NCBI GenBank assembly: GCA_016720855.1
Contig: JADKJU010000005.1
Coordinates: forward strand, 448,587 to 512,586
Direction of reading: 5' to 3'
Source: Betaproteobacteria bacterium
Lineage (GTDB): Bacteria; Pseudomonadota; Gammaproteobacteria; Burkholderiales; Usitatibacteraceae
DNA length: 64,000 nt
The notes beneath the pieces were generated by a model that was given only the letters and a program-made list of their open reading frames with translations, had not been told where the DNA came from and ran no database searches. Positions within the stretch are counted from its first letter, which is position 1. Each line of letters begins with the position of its first letter. Position numbers and translations under genes: made by a program. Below are positions 42,177 through 49,896 of the stretch, piece by piece.

Positions 42177-43527
42177 CCTGCCTTTGGGTGGCGTCACTCC
42201 CCACTCTGTCGAACACCGCGATGCTCTCCACATGCCCCGTGTGCGGGAACATGTTGACCACTCCCGCCGCCAGCAACCGGTATCCCTTCACGTTCACCAG
42301 CACCCCCGAATCCCGGGCCAGCGTCGACGGGCTGCAGGAAACGTAGACGATGCGGGTCGGGGCGCCCGCATCGGGCAGCGCCTTGCAGATCTCCATCGCG
42401 CCATCGCGCGGCGGGTCGATGAGCAGCCTGTCGACCGGCCCCAGGCGCTGCAGCGCGCCCGGCGCATCCGTGTAGAGGTCGTAGGTGAGGAAGCTCGCGA
42501 GCGCCTCCAGACCATTGGCCCGCGCGTTTTCCTCGCCGCGCGCCGTGAGCGTCGCCGCGCCTTCCATGCCCACGACCTTCGCACCGCGTGAGGCGATCGC
42601 CAGCGTGAAATTGCCGAGTCCGCAAAACAGGTCTCCCACGCGCTCCCCCGGCTGCGGGTCGAGGAGGTCGATCGCGCGTTTCACCAGTGCCCGGTTCACG
42701 GCGGTGTTCACCTGCGTGAATTCCGTCGGGCGGAAGCCGATCGAGAGCCCGAATTCCGGCAACCGGTAATCGAGCGCCGGGGAATCCGCGGGGTAGAACG
42801 GGTGTGCGGTCTCCGGTCCCTTGGGCTGGAACCACCACTGGATTGCGTGGCGGTCGGCGAACGCCCGAAGCTTCGCGCAGTCCTCCTCGCCCACAGGATC
42901 CAGGTGACGAAGCACGAGAATGGTGACCGATTCGCCCACCGCCAGCTCGATCTGCGGCAGGCGTTCGCGAAGCGCCATGGTCGTGAACATCTCGCGCAGC
43001 GGCACGATCAGGTTCGAGACCGCCGGCGGCAGCACCTCGCAGGAGCGCACGTCGGCCACGAAGCTCGACTTGCGCTCGTGGAAGCCCACCAGCACGCCGC
43101 CCTTCTTGGCGACGAAATGCACGGAAAGGCGCGCGCGGTGGCGGTAGCCCCACGAGGGGCCCTGGATCGGGGGAAGCACCGATTCGGGCGTCACCTTGCC
43201 GATGCGCGCGAGGTTGTCCTCGAGCACGCGCTGCTTGGCGGCCACCTGCGCCGCCGGCTCCACGTGCTGCATCGCGCAGCCGCCGCAGGTGCCGAAGTAT
43301 TCGCAGCGCGCCCGCACGCGCTGGCTCGATTCGACCAGCACCTCGGTCACGGTGGCCAGGTCGAAGTTGCCGCGGCTGCGCCGCCTCGAGAAGGCCACGC
43401 GCTCGCCCGTGATGCCGCCTTCGATGAAGGTGACCTTGCCATCGACGTGAGCGACCCCGATGCCCTCGTGGTCGATCGACTCGATCGTGGCGACGCCCGT
43501 CGCGGCCTGGCGCGGGGCCTCAGTCAT
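42166..43527 (-). CDS. rlmD: 23S rRNA (uracil-1939 C5)-methyltransferase
   Basis: A 453-residue RlmD/RumA. A TRAM domain starts the protein (ESIDHEGIGVAHVDG). The Fe-S cysteines are in RARCEYFGTCGGCAMQH near residue 75 and DVRSCEV near 158. SAM motif I is GDLFCGLGNFTLAIA near 300, and the catalytic parts are LLIDPPRDGA and IVYVSCSPSTLARD near 400. It methylates U1939 of 23S rRNA. It is the last gene of a five-gene overlapping operon. Its C-terminal codons and stop are inside the tandem decamer repeat, so the last few residues are repeat-derived. Confidence 0.95.
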   Translation of the reverse strand: MTEAPRQAATGVATIESIDHEGIGVAHVDGKVTFIEGGITGERVAFSRRRSRGNFDLATVTEVLVESSQRVRARCEYFGTCGGCAMQHVEPAAQVAAKQRVLEDNLARIGKVTPESVLPPIQGPSWGYRHRARLSVHFVAKKGGVLVGFHERKSSFVADVRSCEVLPPAVSNLIVPLREMFTTMALRERLPQIELAVGESVTILVLRHLDPVGEEDCAKLRAFADRHAIQWWFQPKGPETAHPFYPADSPALDYRLPEFGLSIGFRPTEFTQVNTAVNRALVKRAIDLLDPQPGERVGDLFCGLGNFTLAIASRGAKVVGMEGAATLTARGEENARANGLEALASFLTYDLYTDAPGALQRLGPVDRLLIDPPRDGAMEICKALPDAGAPTRIVYVSCSPSTLARDSGVLVNVKGYRLLAAGVVNMFPHTGHVESIAVFDRVGSDATQRQGHG

Positions 43528-45916
43528 CGCTCTCGCATTGCGTCGCGGGGATGCCGAAGACCTGCCGCGTGATCGATTTCGTGACGGTGACCCCGTTCAC
43601 CGAGTAGGTGAGCGTGGCCGTGTCCCCGTCCGAGAACGCCACCCGCATCGATCCGACGGACGTCGGGGTGGCCGGCCGCCACGGATTGGCGTTGAACGGC
43701 GCGCCCGCCATCCGGTAGAGCGTGCCCTCGAAGGTACGCGTGCCGGGGTTACGGTCGCCTCGGGACATCACGAACCACAGGCTTCGCCCGTCCGCGCCAT
43801 AGGTGAAGAGGGTGGCGAAGAGGATGTCGCCCTGATGGGCGAAATTGATGCCCCACCCGGACTCGTTCGCGTTCCACCACAGGTCCTGGAAGTTGTCCGC
43901 GTAGCTGCGGTCGAAGGCGGACCACGCGCAGGTCGTGCTGGTGGAGAAGCTCTGGCGCCGGACCTGTTTCGTGACCGCGATGCCGTCCACCGTGTAGGTG
44001 AGCGTGCCCGTGTTCGGCGCCGGGAAGGAAACCTGCATCGTGCCCACCCGGGCGAGGGAGATCGCGCTCCAGGGGCTCGCGTTGAACACGGGGCCGCTCG
44101 CGCGATAGAGATCGCCGCGGAAGCTCCCGTCACCCTGGAGCGCGCCCTCGGACATCACGAACCAGTCGGGCGCACCGTCGGCCCCGTACGTGAAGAGCGT
44201 GGCGAAGATGACCTGCCCCTGGTGGTTGAAGTTGATGCCCCAGCCCGACTCGTCCGGGTTCCACCAGAGATCCGTGTAGTTGTCCGTGACCGGCGAAAGC
44301 GACACGGCGAGCGAATACGGCCCGGTGCCGGCCGACTCCCAACGCGACACCGCGAGGTAATAGGTTCCCGCCTGCACGCGGTACGTGATGCCAAAATCGT
44401 TGGCGTTCGTCTGGGCGTCGTCGTTCGAGGCGAGCCGCTCGCCATCGGCATCCAGGAGCACCCCCACCGTATCCATCCCGCCCGACGAACGCACGATGAG
44501 CGTCCCCGGCGTCGTCACGGGGATTCGAAAGACGTCCACGTCGCCCGGATAGTCGATGCGCCCTGCGGCCACGGTCTCCGAGGCGCCGACCTTGAGCAGG
44601 CTCGCCTCCGTCGGCCGGTCGCCGTGGTCGTCGGCCACGGGCGGCGGGCTCGCCATGAGGCGGCGCGCGACCTGCGGATAGAAGACATCCAGCCGGTTAT
44701 AGACCCCGAACAGGCCGAGGTTCGTGCACGACAACGCGCCGCTGGTGTTGGTCGTCGACGCCGACAGCACGCCGCGCAGCTGCAGCTCGCCATTGGTCAT
44801 CGTGAAGAGCCCCGATCCGCTCGAGCCCCCCTGGATGATGCCGCGCGAGAACGCGGTGAGCCAGGCCGATTGCTCCCACTCCGGGAAGCGCGCCGCGCTG
44901 CTTATCGTCGCCTGCGCCCACTTCGACACGTCGCCGGCGGGATGCGAAATGCTGTACACCGACGCGCCCGGCGTGAGCTTCGTCGCGTTCCACCCGGAGA
45001 ACGTGACGCCGGAGGGCGGCGCGGCGTTCATCACCAACAGCGTGTGGTCGGTATTGGGGTCGGAGAACTCGATCGTCATCCCCCCCGACACCTGCCGGTA
45101 GTCGGGGTTCCTCACGCCGCTGCCGCAGCCGGTGGCCTCGTAGAACCAGAAGCTCGTGATGCTCGTGGCGACATCGGCACGACCGATGCAGTGGTTGGCC
45201 GTGAGAAAGTAGGGCGTGGGGAACTTCTCGGTATTGATCAGCGTGCCGGTGCAGACGAAAGCCTGACCCCCGTCCACGAAGGAAATGCGCGCGACGCCTT
45301 TCTTGCGTTCTGCGATGGCCGCGTCAACAGCCGGGTCCCCGGTGCTGCAGGGCGTGTCGATCGTGCAGCTTCCGGCCGCCTTGGCGTCGAGGGGCCGGTC
45401 GAAATGCACGATCGCGCCCAGGCGCACGGTCCCCGCCACCAGGCGCGCGCGCGAGAACACCTCGACCGCCTGGACCGCGCCTTCCGTCCACGGGCCCCAG
45501 GCCTCGCCCGCACCCGCCGGAACCGACATCGACTCCACACGGCCGCCGCCATCGCGAACGCGGATCTCCAGCGCCCCGGTGCCCGAAAACACGAGGCGCG
45601 CCCGCAACCCCTCGGCGCCCGCCGAAGCGACATCGAACCGCGCGACGTAACCGCCCGCGACCGCCTGCCAGCCGACTTCGGCGAAGTCCTTCGGTGCTGC
45701 GCGCACGAATCCGACCTGCATGCGCCGACCGTCGTCGCCCGCCGCCGATTTCGCATCGATTTCGCCCCACCGGAACGTGGTGGCGGCCTCGGTCACGCGA
45801 AGCGCGGCGGGGCGCGTTTCCGGTGCGCTCCATTCGCGCCCCGGCATCTCGGGCGCCGCCATGGCGAGGACCGGCACGGCCAGGAGCGCAAGCGCCAGGC
45901 ACCGGGCAATGCTCAT
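43520..45916 (-). CDS. Secreted trypsin-like (lysyl-endopeptidase-type) protease with twin C-terminal domains
   Basis: A 798-residue secreted enzyme. A signal peptide starts at MSIARCLALALLAVPVLAMA. The S1-type catalytic domain has FLTANHCIGR near residue 242, the aspartate in NTDHTLLVMN near 288 and the serine in GGSSGSGLF near 364. A PPC-like beta domain follows (about 400-525). Two related modules of about 120 residues end it (from near 540 and 671), each with DLWWN.ESGWGINF.HQG and ATLFTYGADG. The latter may bind ligands or membranes; they are common in this bacterial group. The ATG at 45916 overlaps the desaturase stop by four bases, and an 8-base overlap leads to rlmD. Confidence 0.87.
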   Translation of the reverse strand: MSIARCLALALLAVPVLAMAAPEMPGREWSAPETRPAALRVTEAATTFRWGEIDAKSAAGDDGRRMQVGFVRAAPKDFAEVGWQAVAGGYVARFDVASAGAEGLRARLVFSGTGALEIRVRDGGGRVESMSVPAGAGEAWGPWTEGAVQAVEVFSRARLVAGTVRLGAIVHFDRPLDAKAAGSCTIDTPCSTGDPAVDAAIAERKKGVARISFVDGGQAFVCTGTLINTEKFPTPYFLTANHCIGRADVATSITSFWFYEATGCGSGVRNPDYRQVSGGMTIEFSDPNTDHTLLVMNAAPPSGVTFSGWNATKLTPGASVYSISHPAGDVSKWAQATISSAARFPEWEQSAWLTAFSRGIIQGGSSGSGLFTMTNGELQLRGVLSASTTNTSGALSCTNLGLFGVYNRLDVFYPQVARRLMASPPPVADDHGDRPTEASLLKVGASETVAAGRIDYPGDVDVFRIPVTTPGTLIVRSSGGMDTVGVLLDADGERLASNDDAQTNANDFGITYRVQAGTYYLAVSRWESAGTGPYSLAVSLSPVTDNYTDLWWNPDESGWGINFNHQGQVIFATLFTYGADGAPDWFVMSEGALQGDGSFRGDLYRASGPVFNASPWSAISLARVGTMQVSFPAPNTGTLTYTVDGIAVTKQVRRQSFSTSTTCAWSAFDRSYADNFQDLWWNANESGWGINFAHQGDILFATLFTYGADGRSLWFVMSRGDRNPGTRTFEGTLYRMAGAPFNANPWRPATPTSVGSMRVAFSDGDTATLTYSVNGVTVTKSITRQVFGIPATQCESDD

Positions 45917-46854
45917 GCGCGCCCTGCCAGCCGCTTGAAGCCGAGCCACTGCTGCCGCCAGAATCCCCGGCCGTAGTCGCGCCCGTGCAGCTGGTCGCGG
46001 ATGCCCGTGGCCGGGAACTCGCGCGCCGTGTTGGCCGTGCCGAACAGGTGGTCCCAGACCGGGAACAGCACCGCGAAATTGCAGCCTCGGCTGCGGCCTT
46101 CGTGGCCCAGGCCGATGGCGTGGTGGACGCGGTGGAAACGCGGGCTCACGAGAAGCCGGTCCCCCGTGCGGCCGAAAGACATCCGGACATTGGCGTGCGA
46201 AAGACTTTCGACGGCCCGGGTGAGGGCCACGATCGCGACGAACTGGGCGGGAGCCACGCCCACGAGCAGCGCCACGACGGCGAGCACCGCGTCGGTCAGC
46301 ACCATGTCGAGCAGGTGGTTGCGATCGTCGGTCCAGAACGTCATTCTGCGCTGGCTGTGGTGCAAGGCGTGCAGCGACCACCAGAAGCCGAACGTGTGCT
46401 GCGCGCGGTGCAGCCAGTACATCGCGAAGTCGATGACGACGAGATAGGCCAGGAAGGAAGCCAGCGGATGCGCGAGTAGCGCCGGGAAGGCATCCTCGAG
46501 TTTCGGCGGGATGAAGTCGTGCATCCGCAGCCACCCGTCCAGGCCATCCACGAACGGCAGCAGCAGGAAGAAGATCGCGAGGGGCAACAGGCCCAGTCGC
46601 ACGAGGAGCGTGTAGATCATGTCCACGCGCACGGGCCTGCGGTCCGCCCACACCTCGACCGGGCGCCATTTCTCCAGTGCGCCGAGGACGACCGCGAGCA
46701 CCGCCACCTCGATCGCGCCCACGAGGAAGATTTCCGTCGCGTCGAAGGCGGATTCGAGCCAGGTCACGAGGCCCAGCCGGAAGACGACAGGCTGCACCAC
46801 CGACTCGAAGACGGCGTCATTCAGCCTCGCCCACAGCGCAATCAGTGCATCCAC
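45913..46854 (-). CDS. Sterol-desaturase-like (fatty acid hydroxylase superfamily) membrane protein
   Basis: A 313-residue membrane protein with four or more hydrophobic segments and the histidine boxes of the fatty acid hydroxylase superfamily: HRAQH near residue 160, LHALHHSQRR near 175 and RFHRVHHAIG near 253. These bind two irons for oxidation of lipid substrates; the substrate is unknown. I chose the GTG at 46854, which overlaps the deacetylase stop, because it gives a complete first membrane region; the frame is open further upstream but there it overlaps the deacetylase and is arginine-rich. It overlaps the next gene (ATGA). Confidence 0.85.
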   Translation of the reverse strand: MDALIALWARLNDAVFESVVQPVVFRLGLVTWLESAFDATEIFLVGAIEVAVLAVVLGALEKWRPVEVWADRRPVRVDMIYTLLVRLGLLPLAIFFLLLPFVDGLDGWLRMHDFIPPKLEDAFPALLAHPLASFLAYLVVIDFAMYWLHRAQHTFGFWWSLHALHHSQRRMTFWTDDRNHLLDMVLTDAVLAVVALLVGVAPAQFVAIVALTRAVESLSHANVRMSFGRTGDRLLVSPRFHRVHHAIGLGHEGRSRGCNFAVLFPVWDHLFGTANTAREFPATGIRDQLHGRDYGRGFWRQQWLGFKRLAGRA

Positions 46855-47588
46855 CGCTTGTCGTCCGCAAGACGCGCGAAGCACAGGCCCTTCGCCTTGA
46901 GGCCTGCGATGAGGCGATCGAGATGGGGCCACAGCGGGTCCTGCCGCGACCAGATGCCCAGGTGCCACAGGAGGATGTCGCCGTCCTTGATGTCGCGAAG
47001 CTGGCGCTCGATCAGCTTGTCGCCCGGGTAGCGGTCGGAGGGCAGCTCGTCGCCGCTGAACCCCGCGGGCGTCCAGTGCACGTGCGTGTAGCCGCAGCGC
47101 TTCGCGTACTCGATCGCCATCGGCGTGACGCGGCCGCCGGGCGCGCGCCACAGGCCGTCGAAGCCGCGGCCGGTCATGGCGCGGAAGGCTTCCTCGGGCT
47201 TCTTCAGTTCGGCGCAGAACGCCTGCGCATCGAGCATCTCGCCCTGCGTCGAGCCCTGCTGCGCATAGCGCACCTTGCCTGCCGCCGTGTCGCCCGCGAA
47301 GTACCAGTGCCGCCAGGTGTGCGAGCCGAAGGCATGGCCCGCGTCGGCCAGGCGCTTCCAGAAGGGAGCCCACGACGGATCGAGTGCGGTGTCGCCGCGC
47401 TTGGTCTTCTCGTTGGCCAGGAAGAACGTGGCCTTCACGCCGTGCTTGTCGAGGATGCCCGCGATTGCTTCCGCGGGTTCCATATTGCCGGTGTCTATCG
47501 TGAGATAGACCGTGCCCGTGCAGGGAGCGGCAACGGCGGCGGGCAGCGCCGCGAGGGCCGCGGCCGCGAACAGGTCGCGGATCCTCAC
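46842..47588 (-). CDS. Secreted polysaccharide deacetylase-family protein
   Basis: A 248-residue NodB-type protein with a signal peptide (VRIRDLFAAAALAALPAAVA). The catalytic motifs are GTVYLTIDTGNMEP near residue 25 (one aspartate where most have two, D-D), GSHTWRHW near 95 (HxxxH metal site) and RAPGG near 150. It may remove acetyl groups from a cell-wall or capsule sugar. The change of the first DD motif to TIDTG could alter activity. GTG at 47588 overlaps the upstream stop by four bases (GTGA). It is part of the YVTN-deacetylase-desaturase-protease-rlmD operon. Confidence 0.83.
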   Translation of the reverse strand: MRIRDLFAAAALAALPAAVAAPCTGTVYLTIDTGNMEPAEAIAGILDKHGVKATFFLANEKTKRGDTALDPSWAPFWKRLADAGHAFGSHTWRHWYFAGDTAAGKVRYAQQGSTQGEMLDAQAFCAELKKPEEAFRAMTGRGFDGLWRAPGGRVTPMAIEYAKRCGYTHVHWTPAGFSGDELPSDRYPGDKLIERQLRDIKDGDILLWHLGIWSRQDPLWPHLDRLIAGLKAKGLCFARLADDKRWMH

Positions 47589-48556
47589 TGGCGCGCCGCG
47601 TGCGACAGGAAGAAAAGGCCGTGCGGCGACTTGCCCACGGGGATCTGGTGCAGGATCTTCTTCGTCTCCAGGTCCACGACGGTCAGCATGCGGATCCAGC
47701 GCGTGGTCGTCCAGAGCTGCTTGCCGTCCTTCGTGATCTCCATGCAGTCGGGACCGCCCGGCACCGGGAAGGTCTCCTTCACTTCCAGCGTCTGCTGGTC
47801 GATCAGGGAAATCGTGTTGGCCATGCGATTGGAGAGGAACACGTGGCGGCCGTCGCCCTTGGCCGTGAAGTTGTGCGCGCCCAGGCCCGTCTTGATGCGC
47901 TTCACCATCTTGCGCTCCCTCCAGTCGTAGATCTCGAGGTGGCTTTCGCCCGTGATGCCGATGAGCAGATGCCGGTCGTCGGGCGTCATCCAGATGCCGG
48001 CGGGCTGCTTGCCGGTGGCCATCGTCCACAGCACCTCCTGCCTGTCGAGGTCGATGGCGACGAACTCATTCGCCTCCTGCAGCGTCACGAAGGCGACCTT
48101 GCTGTCGGCGCTGAAGGCGATGTGGCTGGGCACCTTGGGCAGCGCGAGGCGCTTGGCGAGCATGAAGGTGCCGGCGTGGTAGATGTCCACGCGGTTGAGC
48201 CGATTGGAGGCGGAGACGAACCACTTCCTGTCCGGCGAATAGCCGATCTGGTAGGGGTCGCTGATGTTCGGGACGCGCCGCAGGATCTCGCCCGTCTTCG
48301 GATCGAGGAACACGAGGTCGTTGCTCGTCGCGTTGGCGACGATGAGTTCGGTGTTGTCCGGCGTGGCCATGAGATGGTGCGGCTCCTTGCCCACGGGAAT
48401 GCGCCTTTCTTCCTTGAGCGACACCGGATCGACGATGGAGATGCTGCCGTCGCCGGAATTCAGGACGATCACCTTCTCGCCCGGGCCGAACTCCGCAAGC
48501 GCGGCTCCGCCCCACGCGAGGGCGGCGACAAGAATCGCTTTCCCGAGATATTTCAT
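47585..48556 (-). CDS. Periplasmic YVTN-type beta-propeller protein
   Basis: A 323-residue exported protein. The signal peptide MKYLGKAILVAALAWGGAALA is followed by repeated blades of the form VVDLETKKILHQIPVGKSPH, IVDPVSLKEERRIPVGKEPH and IDLDRQEVLWTMATGKQPAG, the YVTN family of seven-bladed propellers. Such proteins bind partners or cofactors in the periplasm; no enzyme activity is apparent. It leads the minus-strand operon and is divergent from the NUDIX gene. Confidence 0.87.
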   Translation of the reverse strand: MKYLGKAILVAALAWGGAALAEFGPGEKVIVLNSGDGSISIVDPVSLKEERRIPVGKEPHHLMATPDNTELIVANATSNDLVFLDPKTGEILRRVPNISDPYQIGYSPDRKWFVSASNRLNRVDIYHAGTFMLAKRLALPKVPSHIAFSADSKVAFVTLQEANEFVAIDLDRQEVLWTMATGKQPAGIWMTPDDRHLLIGITGESHLEIYDWRERKMVKRIKTGLGAHNFTAKGDGRHVFLSNRMANTISLIDQQTLEVKETFPVPGGPDCMEITKDGKQLWTTTRWIRMLTVVDLETKKILHQIPVGKSPHGLFFLSHAARQ

Positions 48557-48608
48557 GGGCTTATGCTACCATGCCGCGCATGATTGCTTCCCGTCTCCGC
48601 GGCCTCGA

Positions 48609-49169
48609 ATGACTCGCGCACCGGTGCCGATCAACCACTGCAATGCCTGTGGCGCCAAGGTGGAATTCAAGGTCCCGGCGGGCGACACGCATGCGCGCGC
48701 CGTCTGCCCCGACTGCGGCAACATCCAGTATCAGAACCCGAAAGTGGTCGTCGGTTCCGTGGCGGTGTGGGAGGATCGCATCCTGCTTTGCAAGCGCGCC
48801 ATCGAGCCGCGGCACGGAAAGTGGACGTTGCCGGCGGGCTTCATGGAGCTGAACGAAACGGCGACCGAGGGCGCGGCGCGCGAGGCGCTGGAGGAAGCCA
48901 ACGCGAGGATCGACGTGGAGCAGCTCTACACGCTCTTCTCCGTGCCGCACATCAGCCAGGTCTACGTGCTCTTCCGCGCCAGGCTCCTGGACCTCGACTT
49001 CTCGCCGGGCGACGAGAGCCTCGAAGTGAAGCTCGTGCGCGAAGACGAGGTTCCGTGGGACGAGCTGGCCTTCGCAAGCGTGCGGCGGACGCTGGCGCAC
49101 TTCTTCGAGGACCGCGCGACGGGCATGTTCCTGCCCCGCTTCGGCGAGATCCGCCCTCCCGAACGCTGA
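48609..49169 (+). CDS. NUDIX hydrolase with N-terminal zinc ribbon
   Basis: A 186-residue protein. Residues 9-38 form a zinc ribbon (HCNACG and VCPDCG). The Nudix box is GFMELNETATEGAAREALEEANA near residue 80 (split here as GFMELNETATEG and AAREALEEANA). It resembles NudC-like or YjaD-type hydrolases acting on nucleoside diphosphate derivatives such as NADH or FAD. The ATG at 48609 is chosen over earlier in-frame starts because the zinc ribbon begins right after it. It ends just before a perfect 42-bp palindrome and converges with the phosphoesterase gene. Confidence 0.88.
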   Translation: MTRAPVPINHCNACGAKVEFKVPAGDTHARAVCPDCGNIQYQNPKVVVGSVAVWEDRILLCKRAIEPRHGKWTLPAGFMELNETATEGAAREALEEANARIDVEQLYTLFSVPHISQVYVLFRARLLDLDFSPGDESLEVKLVREDEVPWDELAFASVRRTLAHFFEDRATGMFLPRFGEIRPPER

Positions 49170-49170
49170 T

Positions 49171-49212
49171 GTAACAATGGGGTCAGGTTCGCGAACCTGA
49201 CCCCATTGTTAC
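49171..49212. repeat. 42-bp perfect palindrome R4 between convergent genes
   Basis: Left half GTAACAATGGGGTCAGGTTCG is mirrored exactly by the right half. It lies between the NUDIX stop and the phosphoesterase stop; on the minus strand it encodes the last residues VTMGSGSRT of the phosphoesterase. It could act as a two-way transcription stop. The GGGGTCAGGTT core is a common REP-like sequence in proteobacteria. Confidence 0.9.
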
Positions 49213-49896
49213 AACCTCGTCGCCGGCCACGACGAGGACTTGGTCGCCCTTGCGCGGCCGCACGAGCGCCGACCCGGTGAAGGCACCGAACGAAGGCAGC
49301 ACGCCGACCCGCGGCCCGAACCAGAAGCACGGCAGCCTGAGCGCCTGCCCGCCGCGCTCGAAAAGACGAACGGCCGGATGGATGTGGCCCGCAAGCGCGT
49401 AGGCGCCCGCAACCGGCGCGGGTTCGTGCACCAGGGCAAACGGGCCCAACCGCTCGCCCGGCTCAACGCAGCGAATGTTCCATTCCGGCGGGGGATCGCC
49501 GGCGCGCTCGTCGTGGTTGCCACGCACGAGCGTCACGGCGAGATCCGGCCGCGTATCGCGCCACGCCGCGAACCGGGCGAGCGTCTTCTCCGCCCTGCCC
49601 TGCGCGCTGTGCAGGAAATCCCCGAGGATCACCAGGTGCGCCGCCGGGCCCGACGAAAGTGCGCGATCGAGCCGCTCGAGGCTTTCCGTGGTCGTGCCCG
49701 CGGGCATCGGGATCCCGGCGCTGCGAAAGCTTGCCGCCTTGCCGAGGTGGAAGTCCGCGATGAAGAGCGTCTTCGCGGCCGGCCACCAGACGGCGCGCTC
49801 CGCCATCAGGACGAGGCGCTCCCCGGCAACGAAGCACTCCGAAAATGGGGACAGACCCCTTTTCGGGAAAAAAGGCCTGTCCCCTGTTTCGGTCAC
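49183..49896 (-). CDS. pdeM: Ligase-associated DNA damage response metallophosphoesterase (PdeM type)
   Basis: A 237-residue calcineurin-type enzyme. Metal-binding motifs are FIADFHLGKA near residue 52, VILGDFLHS near 91, VRGNHDERAG near 121 and LAGHIHPA near 166. PdeM proteins are encoded with an Lhr-type helicase and often a ligase and exonuclease. The GTG at 49896 overlaps the helicase stop (GTGA). The first 20 codons include a palindromic repeat, giving GDRPFFPKRGLSPFS, which is foreign to the family. The last codons are also repeat-derived. A downstream internal ATG would delete conserved sequence, so the long start is preferred. Confidence 0.82.
   Translation of the reverse strand: MTETGDRPFFPKRGLSPFSECFVAGERLVLMAERAVWWPAAKTLFIADFHLGKAASFRSAGIPMPAGTTTESLERLDRALSSGPAAHLVILGDFLHSAQGRAEKTLARFAAWRDTRPDLAVTLVRGNHDERAGDPPPEWNIRCVEPGERLGPFALVHEPAPVAGAYALAGHIHPAVRLFERGGQALRLPCFWFGPRVGVLPSFGAFTGSALVRPRKGDQVLVVAGDEVVTMGSGSRT
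49839..49892. repeat. Palindromic repeat R2 at the start of pdeM
   Basis: CCGAAA ... TTTCGG arms enclose GGGGACAGACCCCTTTTC and its imperfect inverse GGCCTGTCCCC. Same family as R1 and R3. It lies entirely inside the pdeM reading frame, starting at codon 2-3. Confidence 0.85.

Noticed and set aside
43460..45976. 838-codon plus-strand open frame
   Set aside because: Antisense to the trypsin-like protease; no domain or ribosome site.
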